DNA from: Sindora glabra
Lineage: Eukaryota > Streptophyta > Magnoliopsida > Fabales > Fabaceae
Assembly: GCA_020226215.1 (NCBI GenBank)
Contig: CM035226.1
Coordinates: forward strand, 91,846,895 to 91,910,894
Direction of reading: 5' to 3'
Length of the DNA: 64,000 nucleotides
The notes under the pieces are model-generated. The model was not told where the DNA came from. It saw nothing but the letters and a program-made list of their open reading frames with translations, and made no database searches. Positions 34,818 through 46,640 of the stretch are shown piece by piece (position 1 is the stretch's first letter; each line of letters opens with the position of its first letter). A program made the position numbers and the translations under genes.

Positions 34818-37800
34818 CTACACAACGCAGCGATATGTGACGAGAGCATCAACCAGCTCACCTCTGTGAGTAACTTTGACCACTTGTCCTTTCTCCCATC
34901 CATAGTAACGTGCAATGGCATCAGTTTCTAGCATGTGAGGGAGCTGTAAATTAAATAAACACAACAAGGAGTGAATGGAGCAATACACTTATCAATGGAT
35001 TAATAAACTATCATTATGTCACAAATACAGCAGAGGAAAAACCACTTGAATAGGGATTGCATTTGCAGCAATATTCTATCTATGATTCTAAGAATAAGTG
35101 CAAAAGTATGCTGCCTTTTCACGATTAAGCAATGTATGAGTTACACAATTTCAGCTTCCATATGCAGTTCTAGTCTCACCTTAGCCTCTCCAAGGATTTT
35201 TGTACACTTAAATTTATTAGTATATGACAATGTAGAGTATATATCTATTTGTTCAATGTCATAGAATTTATGGGCTATTGTATTATGACAAGATTAACAA
35301 TTTTGCCTATGAAATTATAAGGTGTTGACAGAATAATTTCTAAATTATATAAAATTACAAATTTGTTTCTAAATGATCCATACAAGTAATTCAATAACGA
35401 AATTATTTGTATAGATCTACACAAAAGGATAAAATTGTTTATACAAATTGTTATTAAAAAAAATTATAATTTTATATAATTCGAGAACTATTGCCAACAC
35501 ATTATAATTTTTGGGTATAAAATTGTTAATTTTATTTCATGTCATTTATATTTAGATCAGAACATCTCTTTTTAGTATAAATTTATACTATTTAATACTT
35601 TCAATATATTTATTGAACATTTTCTTATATTTTATTTTAATTTTAGACATTTCATACATAATCTCTTATAACTTGAAATTTATATTAATTATTTTTTTTT
35701 TACAAAAATTATCATGTACTTTTATCCCATTCCCCCATAAAAATTCTTGAATTCTGAATCCATCTCTGCCTGCAACCCTCCAGTTACACTATCCGACATC
35801 CTTTCATTATTTCCTTTTTTTTTTTTCCCCCTTTTAAGAAGCTTACTGACAATAGGCAGGATGACCACCTTCACTTTCATCTCATCTTCTCATAGTTACT
35901 TCTACACTCCTAAGTTTTAACTAACGAAGGAATGCATCATTAGTCATTACCAAGTGTAAACACTGTATAGTATTTCAGTATTCATAGAATAGAAATCACT
36001 TACAATGACACATTTTGCTAAACATCTAATGACCTCACATTCTACGATTTATAAATTTTGTCTACACTAGTGTTAACTAGTTCAATCAATTAGTAAAAGC
36101 AATATGGGAAATATACATCACCTGCTTCGGTTTTAGCTTGTACTTCATTAGCAGCGCTCGCTTCTCACTAGCTGTCAGCACCTCATACTTAGGCTCCAAG
36201 ACATGTTTTGTGATGTTAACCAACAAGTCACTCATCTGAAGAAAAACAAAAATAGGAAAACTAAAGCACCATAGCACGCACAACTTTCCACACCATATTA
36301 TTACTAGCGTATGCTTTATGGTCCTCAACCATAACCAGAAAGAGATTAGTCCTTAGTTATTCAGAAAATAGTTAGTCCTTGGTTATGCAGTGTGAAGAAG
36401 AAATTGTATAGTCAAACAATGTCCTTACAAGTTACAGCTCGCAAATATTTCCTGAAGCCTTGAAAAGAAACAGATAACTTAGCTGGGAATAGGTGACTTA
36501 CATTAAAAATCTCAACTTTAAATCGACATTTTTCCAGTTCCTTTTTTGCATAGGAAGTCATTTTGCTTTGCACAATTAACATCAGGCTCTTCAATCTATC
36601 TCCAAATGTAATCTGGCGAAGGATACCACGCACGTATTCTGTTTTAACATCAGCAGTACCAAAAAAGATAACCAGTACCTGAACAGAAGAACATTTGAAC
36701 TACTACATCAATACACGCATGACTGAAAGAGAATCATGGTTGTTTATGATCAGATAAGAATGATGCCCAACAGTAGATACGCAGCAGGAAATATATGATA
36801 CAATCCAAAATAGCATTATAAAGCTTCTTCCATCATTCACAGTCAGCGTAATTACTAATCAAAAGGTTACTGCTATCGATATGTCACGCATCAAATGTAT
36901 AATATGAAGACTTTTATCCTTTGTAAGGTCATCAAAATGTTAAAATGAAACAAATAGATGTCAAGTACTTCATGACAGCACATAATTTTCTATTTTGAAT
37001 GACTAAGGACGTATTTTACTTCTTGCTTTGCTAGATTTGCATAATATAACAAATTCTAATGAGGATTTATGAGGATAATTTGCGACAAGTATTCTAATAA
37101 TATTGTTTTGTACATAGGGATGCAATCTAGTTGAATTAAATTTCCAATTTAGCATCCATGTATGCAGGCAAAAAAAAAAAAAAAGGACAGTGCGTGAACT
37201 TCAAAATCACATTCTTCTATAATCACTGTATGCCAATGGCATAGAACAATCTTTTTTCCCTTAAAAGGCCACCAAGAAAAGGGTCCTGCATAACTTCAAT
37301 TGGGAAACAACTAAGATTAATCCCACAAGAAGCTGAATAAACAAAGCACAGGCCCAACAAATAAACGAAGAAATGACATATAAAATAGAGAATGACTGAA
37401 ACTAACAGGCTGAAGGTGACTCAGTCTTCTACTATATCTTTTTCTATCAACTGTGAGTCATTATTGTTTTACCCAAAACGGACTTAACTAACAAACAAAT
37501 GGAAAAAAATCAAATAATTAGTGAGACTTGAGCTTTGTCAGAATTCTGAAAAATAAGGAATTAAAGTGAAAATTTAATGTCAATTTTATGTTTGATTAGG
37601 CCATTCTAAGAAAAGAAATTATCAATATGATCCATATAATAATACGGACGTTGTTATTGAGTTCAAAAAGTGAAATAAAGCAAAAGTGATGAAAGAAGTC
37701 CATTCGTGTTTTCAATAATAAAAATAATTAAACCCAGTTTGGTCATTTGAAACCTAGTTCCCTGAGCATTATAATTAACAATTGGATGTAGACGCACTTG

Positions 37801-38945
37801 GACACTTAGAACTCTTACAATTTGGAATACATTCTTCCCAAATTCTTAAATACATATAATGTATGAGACCAAGTCAATTGTTAAGGAAATCTAGATCAGT
37901 TAGCCACTAAAATCACAGTGTAATTGCATGTGTAAGTTCATGATTGGCTTCATTTACTATATTACATAAATATCATCAGCGTCTCTGCCTCTAACTTTTT
38001 CCTTCCCCCGCCACACCACCCGATCCTACATCCATTGCATAAACCAGGACCATATCTGAATAATAACCCAATCCAATGTACCTACTAAACCCAGTTAAAA
38101 TTTCCTCTACTTCTACAATTTTAACCTTCTCCTGCTTTAAGGGCCGCCGAAGAATGAATCGTTCTGGGGCGAAAAAATATAACACCTTCTTTTTCCTTGC
38201 CGAACAATACATCTTCACCTATGAAAAAATAAACTAAGCAGCAATGCGGTATGTATTAAAATGGAATCCAAAATTGAGTATCAATATGAAATGAAAATTA
38301 AGGGTTCTTATTAAATTAAATACAGGAGGGTTTGGTTAATTTGTAAAGCAGAAATATAAAAAATTTGAAACTCAATTTCAAATCTCATTTTCGGTACTTA
38401 TAATATTTTCTTAAACCAAGATCAAATCTGCATGACACAACCATACCCTATTCATTAATTCTGCTACTTTCACAATTTATGGATTCCTCTATTTTAATGT
38501 CCATGGAAGGTCAAAACTTTCCCGCAAAAACAGACAAACAAGTAAACATACCACCTCGTTTCCTTTGCGTATAAGAAACTAAAAACAAAAAGACCACTCA
38601 ACTGTAAAAAAGGAAAATGCCGCTATTATTTGAGTATAGGCTTGAGTTTACCTTTTTTGAGAAATCAGAGCGGTGAGAAACACAAACACGAAGGGATTCG
38701 AGATTGGGTTTTTGGCCGAATTCGGAACGAAACTCAACCAGAGAGCGAGTGAGCTCGGAGTCAGGCACATCGTAGCCACGGTCTCTGAGCATTTCGAAGA
38801 CTGTTCGGCGACTGAGGTAGTACCTGTGGCTCTCCACGCTGCCTTGGTCAAAGTAGCTAGTAAGGCAGACGCTTCTGTTGCCATCGTTGAGGGAGGCCGT
38901 TGCGGCTGAGGAGGTGCTGTGGCCGTCGTCGTTGATGGTTGTCAT
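34818..38945 (-). CDS. NRPE5: NRPE5-like subunit 5 of RNA polymerase V
   Basis: RPB5-type subunits form the lower jaw of nuclear RNA polymerases; the NRPE5 form belongs to Pol V, which makes scaffold RNAs for RNA-directed DNA methylation. Coding exons, in transcript order, are 38652-38945, 36502-36678, 36122-36235 and 34818-34943, all phase 0, 236 aa, close to the family's usual ~220. The first 34 residues are a Ser/Thr-rich extension; then SHRYYLSRRTVFEMLRDRGY (about 39-58), the RPB5 N-terminal fold, VLVIFFGT at 99, DLLVNITKHVLEPKYEVL at 160-177 and the C-terminal assembly domain ending in ARYYGWEKGQVVKV. The N-terminal extension and HRYYLSRR favour NRPE5 over the canonical NRPB5, whose N-terminus is shorter. 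Start at 38945 is the first ATG of the frame. Intron 1 is almost 2 kb. Confidence 0.88.
34944..36121 (-). other. NRPE5 intron 3
   Basis: Bounded by a GTGATG donor (minus strand, at 36121) and a CAG acceptor at 34944-34946. It is AT-rich and contains a polypyrimidine/T run around 35817-35826. The 82-codon plus-strand frame at 35016-35264 has no recognisable similarity and I treat it as chance. Confidence 0.6.
36679..38651 (-). other. NRPE5 intron 1
   Basis: Bounded by GTAAAC (donor at 38651) and CAG (acceptor ending 36679). It contains an A-run of about 15 near 37170-37184, and a less AT-rich 230 bp patch with a 75-codon minus-strand frame at 37991-38218. That frame is not part of the protein: exon 1 joins exon 2 directly in phase, as in known homologues (KK then VLVIFFGT). 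Confidence 0.6.
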
Positions 38946-41900
38946 TCTGGTTGCTGCGCTTTTTTGAACGCAAATGGCAGTGGAAACGTGGGAGTGAGGT
39001 TTCTAAAAAGAGAGGGAATACGAATAGCACAGGTAACGTGCAGCGATACGGCGAGATACTGGTGTGCAGAAATAATTCTATGCTTCGGTCGTAACATGAT
39101 TTTCAACTCTCGTCCAACAAAGATAGTCGGTTTGTTTGCCTCCAAGAATGTCATTTATTTATATTTATAGTTAAAAATAATAAAAATAAAAAATATTTTA
39201 TTCATTTAATATTATATACAGTAAAATATAAGGAAAATTACCTTTATTATTTTGGAAGGAAATTTATTTTTAATTTTGTTAATTATAAAATATAGATAGC
39301 ATAATAGCTCCTTATTTGTTATAGATTAATGAAATTTACCTAAAGATAAATGGATAATGCGAAAGAAAATGCATATGAAGCCTTTAATCTTCAAGGTATT
39401 GGAAATTAAGTTTACCTTCTTCCTAATAGAATAGAGTACAAACAGGCACCATGGTTAAAGTATATAATTTTTTTTTTACGACGTTCAACTGTGTGATTCT
39501 AAATTTTTTTTTAAAGAAATAATCCCATCCAAAATCAATTTGAATTTGAATTTTAAATAGTATAGTTGGAATTTTTTTTTTCAAAAAATGGATAGAACAA
39601 ATTCTATTATTTCTTATAAAATATTCAACTTAGGTTATTATTGACGAGACTACAATCCTACCAATATTGTATTTTAAGAGTCATAATTGCGTAACATTTC
39701 ATCGTGCTATTATATAAAATTCTTCCATATGTAACAAGTTTCTGAATAACTATCAAGTGCTGATAAATGTATTTCCTGCCTAAATCTTGAAAAAGTTGCT
39801 TCTCAACGAAAGTCAACATATCTTTAATAAAAATTAACGTAAGTAGTTTTTGGAATCTTATATTACAGGAAAGTGAACATTTTTTGAAATATGATTCCAA
39901 GTATATAATTTTTAGAAATATAAAATTCTATATTTATTTCAATATATATATTTCTCAGAATATTTTTTCACATTCTTAAATATATTATATTCTTATATTT
40001 AGTTCACACTTTATATTCTTAGAAATCTTATTACTTTTTCAAAAAATATCCTTATCAATTTTTTGTTATAAATTGTAACAAATTATATATTTAATAAAAA
40101 CTTTTGAAGACTTAATAAATTAATAATTTAAATTCTATTCAATTAAAATATAATAAATAATTTAATATATAAAATATTAAAATTTTTAAGAATTTGAATT
40201 TGAGTTTTCATAAAATTAATTATATAAAACAAATAAATAATTTCTCCATTGTTAACAATAAGCTTTTGTTTTCTTTGAAAAGAAAATAAGAGAGAAAGAA
40301 GAGAAATAATATCTTTTAAATTTAAATTGAAAAGTAAATAAAAATTTTAAATTTTCAAATAATTAAAATATAATAATTATATACTTTATCTTTAGATGTT
40401 CTTTTTTCATCCTTTTTCTTTATTTAAATAAGAGAAGAAATTAAGTGTTCATTTATTTTATCAATAAATATTTTTATAAAAAATATTATTTGTATATATA
40501 TTTATAAAGGGATGATATATTATTTATATTGATTATTAAAAAATAATATCTAAAAATTTCAAAATAGAAAAAAGTAAATTTTAATTTTAATTCTTAAATA
40601 AGTTAGCAAATCAACATTTTGAGACAATCCTAATATAATCTATTAATTATTCAAATTATATGAATTAATTTGCTTATAATCTAAATTTATATAATATTAA
40701 CTAAAATCTATATAAAATAATTTATATTTATATCAGATTATTATTAATTTTTAATGTTATATTTCAAATTAAATTATATATATATATATTTTAAATCAGT
40801 TATCATTTTACTATATAATTTTAATTAAATACTTATATATTATGTTTTTATAAAATTATTTGAAAATTAAGATTAAAATTTATTTATTTATTTATATTTT
40901 ATTAATATTTTTATATTGATATTTAAAAATTATATTTCAAATTAAAAATATATAAATCAGAATTTGATTAATGTTCTATAACTCACCTCTAATATCTAAA
41001 ATATTAAAAAATTGTTATTTATAAAATTAAATGAATAATTTTAAAATAAATATAAAAAATTAAATGTCAACACCTTGTAACTTTTTCTTTTATTATATAT
41101 AAATTATTTTATGTTAATAATAAAAAATTAATAAATACTCATAAAGGACATGAGTTAAAATATTGATTAGGTTAATTAAAATAATATGTTCGAACCATGA
41201 CCTAATATAATCTTAAATTGGTTATATTATATTTTTCAATGGAGCTAGGAACTCTCACTTAGGATTGGAAGCCGATTATAATTAAATTAAATTTGAATTT
41301 TATCTATAATAAAAAATAATTTAGAGAATTATAATTTTTTAAAAATTTTGATTTAAGATATTATAATTTTTTATAAATTAAATATAAAAATTATGAAACC
41401 TTAAATAAAATTATAGAAATTTATTTTTAAAATTTGTAACGTAAATTATTCATATATTTAAAATTTGGAGTTTAGAATTTATTTATTTATTTTTACTTAT
41501 TTAATACAATTATCCTTTTTATCATGAAAAAATTAAAAAATTAAAAATGAGTTAAAAATGAAAAATAAAAATGAAAAATTTTCAAAACTAAATTAGATTG
41601 GAAAATAGAAATTATCATTTTTTACTTATTTAGTATAATTATACTTATTATCATAAAAAAATAAAAATGTGAAATATAAGTTAAAACTAAAAAATGAAAA
41701 TAAAAATTTTTAAAATAAAGGAAAGTATAGAAAAATGAGGGTAAAATTATCTTTTTATTTTACTATCAACATTCATATGAAATGAAAATTTGAGATACTT
41801 ACCTCCCCCATAAGAATATTTAAAGGCAAAATTGGGCTCTAAAATAATTCTAGAAATGTTACATTCCTTAGTTAATTTTTTAGTAATTTTTTTAAAATTT

Positions 41901-41981
41901 TGAATCAAACATAAGAATGTAACATTCTCATAAAATATTCCTAAAAATGTGAAAAATATTTCGCAAATCAAATGCTCCTAA
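38946..41981. other. NRPE5 upstream region and AT-rich desert
   Basis: 38946-39160 is less AT-rich and is probably the NRPE5 promoter and 5' leader (CpG words, GTTCAAAAAAGCGCAGC on the minus strand). From 39160 to 41981 the DNA is extremely AT-rich and I see no gene. The 80-codon minus-strand frame at 39658-39900 and the 74-codon frame at 41747-41971 resemble no family I know. A (TA)n run lies at 40774-40788. Confidence 0.45.
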
Positions 41982-42143
41982 AGGTAATATTATGAAAAGT
42001 TTCAATTCATTCTAAGAGGTTGAGTTTTTTATTATTAGATTATATTTAGAACATTAATATTTTTATTTTTATTTTTAATTCACTTCTTTTGAAATTAAAA
42101 AAAAAGTAATTTAACAATAAAATCCTTAATATAATTTGTTACC
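41982..42143. mobile_element. Diverged copy of the 43878 hAT-like MITE
   Basis: It begins GGTAATATTATGAAAAGTTTC and ends GTTACC. Inside, ATTATTAGATTATATTTA, TTTTTAATTCACTTC, AAAAAAAAAGTAATTTAACAATAAAAT follow the order of the element at 43878-44060. It is shorter and more diverged, and its target duplication is no longer readable. It lies just before the RTE LINE fragment. Confidence 0.55.
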
Positions 42144-42204
42144 AAATCTTTGAATTAATGAATTATCTTAAAAAAAAGATATATATTTGAGCTTAAAATC
42201 AATT

Positions 42205-43178
42205 ATCTTTACAACAACAAAGCCTTATCCCACTAAGTGGGGTCGGCTACATGGATCACACGATGCCATTAAGCTCTATCAAACGTCAAGTCTTCGATGA
42301 TATTATTCACCAAGATATCCCTTTTTATAACTTCTTTTAACGTCCTCTTAGGCCTCCCTCTGCACTTTTTTACAAGGCTAAAGACCATGCGATCAACTCT
42401 TCTCACTAGTGCTTTCAATGGCCTTCTTTGCATATGACCAAACCACTTTAACCGATTTTCTATCATCTTCTCCTCAATAGGTGCTATACTAATATGTTCT
42501 CGCATACAATCATTTCTTATCTTGTCCTTTCTTGTATGACCACGCATCCATCTTAACATTCTCATTTCTACTAGCTCCATTTTTTGTTCTTATCGTCCCT
42601 TTAGAGCCCAACATTCGTTACCATAGAGTATAACTGGTCGTATAGCAATCCGATAAAACTTTCCTTTGAGCTTAGTAGGTACTTTACAGTCACAAATCAC
42701 TCCCAATACCTTTTTCCATTTTAACTATCCAGCTTGCATCCTGTGTGTGACATCTCTGTCAATTTTCCTATCGCTTTGTAAAAAAAATTCTAAGTACTTA
42801 AATTTAGATATTTACGGTATGATGTGATCTCTAATTCTTATCTCTAAAATATTTCTATCTTACTTCTTGTTAAACTTGCAATGCATATACTCCATCTTAC
42901 TCCTATTCAAGCGAAAACTTTTTTATTCCAACACCTGTCTCTAAAGTCCCAATTTATAATTAACCTCTTCCCGTGATTCCTCAATCAAGACTATATCATC
43001 CACAAATAGCATACATTTAGGGATATTCTCCTGTATGTCCCTGGTAAGAACATTTAAGACTAGATTAAACAAGTAAGAACTCAAAGCTGAACCTTGATGT
43101 AGGCCTATCCTTATAGTGAAGTCCTTTGTCTCTCCTCCAGGGGTTCTTACACTAATAATTTGGATCAATAGAATGATA
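42205..43178 (-). mobile_element. RTE-type LINE fragment (C-terminal half)
   Basis: A 5'-truncated RTE-clade non-LTR retrotransposon on the minus strand. The frame at 42941-43168 carries the reverse transcriptase core: GLHQGSALSSYLFNLVLNVLTRDIQ, then CMLFVDDIVLIEESREEV. Its catalytic box reads FVDD where FADD is usual. The frame at 42269-42580 is the C-terminal tail: RMLRWMRGHTRKDKIRND, RLKWFGHMQRRP, DRM. The 3' end, plus-strand 42211-42260, has the ACAACAACAAAGCCTTA and GGGGTCGGCTACATGG words that close many plant RTE elements. Stops and frame shifts separate the pieces, so it is inactive. Upstream endonuclease and the rest are missing. Confidence 0.9.
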
Positions 43179-43877
43179 TTTTATTTTCTCTTTAATTTTT
43201 TCCTAAAATTTTTTGAACATTCCTTCTTCCCTTTCCCTATCTTACCCCCATTTTTGTCTTTTTCTCTTTCACAAAAATCCCTTTTCGCAAGAGTTTTTTT
43301 TTTATCTTTCCAAACTTTCTTTTAAGGCTTTACAATGTATAATTAAATGGATTTTTTTTATTATTTCTCATATCTTCATCTCTAGATCTACACATATGTG
43401 AATATTTTTTCCCTTTTTTATTTTTATTTTTTATGATAGTTATTTCCTTTGAGAAAATTCATTGTTTTGTAAGTGTGGATGATAGAAGACATAAAGATTT
43501 GCAATATTGCAATGCATTACGAGGTATGCAAAATTAATTCTACAATTTTGATTAGTTCATATACAAAATCATTTTTATCGAAAATTTAGTGTGATCTACA
43601 TGAATCCGATCTTTCTTTCTTTCTTTTTTTGTTGAATTCAAAATTCCTCTATTAGACACAATGATAAAATTTTTGTAGATTCAAAAAGGCTTATGGGTAA
43701 TGGTATTTTGATGATATCAAATAAATTACATTCTCCTCATTTATGTCTTAGTATTTTACATTTATGTAAGTTTACTAATTGGCAAAACTTTTTGCTTAAG
43801 CTCTTGTAGAAATTATCTTTTTCTTATTCATCCTTTCAAAGAACAAATGAATGATCATTAGATTTCTTTATATTTTA
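43179..43877. other. AT-rich spacer, pyrimidine-rich left part
   Basis: No gene. 43190-43330 is a C/T-rich stretch on the plus strand (the basis of two overlapping F/S/L-rich frames). TTTCTTTC words recur near 43613-43627. Nothing else is recognised. Confidence 0.45.
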
Positions 43878-44060
43878 GGGGTAATGCTATAAGGAGTTTC
43901 ACCTTTTAAGAAGTTGAATGTTTACACCATTAGATTGTATTTAATGCATTAAAATTTGTATTTTTAATTTTAATTCACCTACTTTAAGATTTGAAAAAAA
44001 GCAATCTAATAATAAAATATTTAACTTCTTAAAATGTGAATCTCTCCATATCATTACCCT
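43878..44060. mobile_element. hAT-like MITE, 183 bp, with 8 bp target duplication
   Basis: The ends are inverted repeats: left GGGGTAATGCTATAAGGAG and, on, TTTTAAGAAGTTGAATGTTTA; right its reverse complement with few mismatches, ending CATTACCCT. The arms pair over nearly 60 bases. Immediately outside lie identical 8-base words, ATATTTTA at 43870-43877 and ATATTTTA at 44061-44068. An 8 bp target duplication plus short TIRs is the hAT pattern. It has no coding capacity. Arm symmetry and the perfect duplication suggest it is among the younger elements here. Confidence 0.85.
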
Positions 44061-44199
44061 ATATTTTATATTTTTTATAATTCTAACTATCTTGATAGAT
44101 TTATGATATGAAAATTTCTTTATTATAGAAATGAGGGACAATTTTCATGCACCCACTAATATTAAATGAGAATGGATGGACTTCCTATGTCGTAAGAGA
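44061..44199. other. Short AT-rich flank
   Basis: It contains the right target duplication of the MITE and the end of an AT-rich minus-strand frame. No gene is recognised. Confidence 0.4.
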
Positions 44200-46640
44200 T
44201 ATCATTAAAAGTAATTTTTTTTTCTTTTAGTAAAAGGATGCACAAAGCCATCATAAAAAAATTACATAAAAACAACTTTAAAGGCATGGACCTTATAAAC
44301 ATCTTATAACACAAGAATAAAGAGCCATCGACAAGGACTATTTAGGATAAATAAACCCATATCTTGAGAGGTATTGAAAGAAGTCAACCAATTTTTACAT
44401 CAATTATTCCTATCTTTAAATGCATGCTTAATGCTAACATTCAAATTTCTAAGTAGCAAGCATCGACATTAATTTAACAACTTTTGTAGCCTTAAATTTT
44501 GGTTATGTAAGTTGAATAGTAAAACCTACTACCTCTTGAGCTATTATAGTACTAAATGAAATATTATTAACTATCTTTGAATTAAGTTTCCTTATGGATG
44601 AAATGTACAATTTTACTTCATCTTTACAATCCCAAATTTAAAAATGCCTTGAAATAGGTTTCTTACCATGCAAAAATTCATAAAAGATTTTAGGCATTAA
44701 CTTGCTTGGAACTTGATTTAGAATATAGGTTGTTATTCTTAACATATCATGCTACAAGAATTTTGGTAGCGAAGTATAGGCCAACATGCACCTGACCCTA
44801 TCCATAAGAGTCTAGTTTCTTCTTTCTATAATTCCATTCAACTTTTGTGTCCTAAGCATGGTGTAACTCATTTCAATTTTGCATTCTTGTAGATATATCT
44901 CAAAAAGGGCTAGGATTTCTATTTATTTCATCATACTTATCATGATACTTACCACCTTTATCAAAATTGATGCATTTTATTTGTTTCTCTAATTTTAACT
45001 CAATTGTTACCTTAAATGACTTAAAAGCTTCTAGTGATTTGGACTTCTTATTAAACAGCTCCACTTAACCATATCTGGACTAATCATCAATGAAAATGAT
45101 AAAGTACTTGTGGCCTCCTATAGCATTAGGTGTTATATGTTCACTGATGTCAATGTGGATCAATTTTAAAACACTTTCCTTTCTGCTTGTCTTCTCCTTT
45201 CTACCTAGAAGTTTACCCTTGATGCAATATATGCAAGTTCCATAGTTTAAGAAACATAAGTCATGTAATACTTCTTCCTTTAGGGGTTTTTGTATTCTTT
45301 CTTAAGCAATGTGCCTTAACTGTCTATGCTAAAGCATTGAAGACTTTTCATTAGTCCTAATTTTCTTATGGACAACATAATTAATTGAAATGACAAAATT
45401 AGGATCTAAATTAACTTCATATAAACCATCATACAAAGAACCAATCTCCATAATAAATAATTTATGAAGTAATTTAGCTTTTCCATTACCAAAGTAACAA
45501 GAATATCTAACAAAATCCAAAGTAACAACTAAAATTAAATTCCTTTTAATGAAAGGCACATAAACAACATTATTTAATAATAGTTTATGTCTAGATTTCA
45601 TATTTAACTTCATTGATCCAATGTGCTCCACTTTAACTCAGTTTCCACTTCTAAATCACACAATTAACTCTCCCTCACTTGGCTTCCTTAAATTCATCAC
45701 ACTTGAAAATAACTTATGACATGAATAGTTGCATCAATGTCTAATCACCAAAAGTTTAATAGCATATAACTATAATTAACTCAAAACAAACTAGAGTTAG
45801 ATAGGTACCTTTCTTTTTCTTGTTAGCAAACTTCTTATACTTGAAACAATCTACTTTCCCATATCCATACTTTTTTGCAAAAATGGAAATTACTTTTGAA
45901 CTAGACCTTTTTTGGTTTACGGCACTGCTCATTGGACTCACATTGCTTCCTTCCATAATTATGTTAGCCTTTGTCATCTTTCTGATTAGCCTCCACACCA
46001 TGTTTTGACTTTGTTATACACAGTATAATTGACCACCTAAATTTTACCCTTCTTTATATTCTCTTTAACTTGTGTAACAATGGAAAAAATCTCATTAATA
46101 GTCCTTTTAGTCCTCTAAATGTTTTAAAACATTTTTAGAATGTCAAACTAAGATGGAAGATATTCTAGCACATGCCAAATCAAATAACTGTCACCTAGAT
46201 TAACTTGCATAGGCTTTAATTTGTTGTAATAGTTCACTAACCTTAGAATATGCTATTGCACTTCACTAACAACATCATACATTAATTTTTCAAGTAATGA
46301 GAAATACAAACCCTTCTTAGCTTTGTCAAACTTTTTATACTTTTCAACTATAAAGTCTAAGAATGCTTTCATATTGTCAATTTCAAGGATGCTTTCTTGG
46401 ATAATTTTGTCCATCGTATGCTTCATCACTATTAAATGCATTCTATTTGGGTGGATCCACTTTTTATGATGACTTTTCTGCTCTATTATAAATTTGACAT
46501 TAATTACAAGTTCTATTTTTTTAATAGCTAGAGCAAGATTGAAAATTGCTAGATATAACTTTATTTATTTATCCCAATTCTTATAGTTTGTCCCATTAAG
46601 TATCTTACCAACATGTGATTGCATAGGTAAAAAAGTTAAG
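44200..46640 (-). mobile_element. Decayed Ty1-copia retrotransposon (gag to integrase)
   Basis: On the minus strand, in order, I can read a copia gag start (NGTNYKNWDK, about 46600-46570), the gag block NRMHLIVMKHTMDKIIQESI (46441-46380), a broken zinc-knuckle region (45756-46001), a protease/spacer region (45329-45631; ends YVPFIKRNLILVVTLD) and the integrase core (about 45235-44770: LIHIDISEHITPNAIGGHKYF, IIFIDD, later DKGGKYHDKYD, and a TLMDRVRCMLA tail). Stops and frame shifts interrupt every domain. No reverse transcriptase or RNase H is visible below 44200, so the 3' half is deleted. Not functional. Confidence 0.8.

Noticed and set aside
37991..38218. 75-codon minus-strand frame in NRPE5 intron 1 as an extra exon
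   Set aside because: Exon 1 and exon 2 of NRPE5 join in phase and give the expected KK-VLVIFFGT sequence without it; the frame has no counterpart in known RPB5 proteins.
38673..39170. Plus-strand and alternative-frame ORFs over NRPE5 exon 1 (38673-38909, 38919-39170, 38648-38884, 38942-39154)
   Set aside because: They are shadows of the real exon or of its GC-richer promoter and match no protein family I know.
43116..43401. Plus-strand F/S/L-rich frames over a pyrimidine tract
   Set aside because: They come from CT-rich low-complexity DNA and partly overlap the LINE on the other strand.
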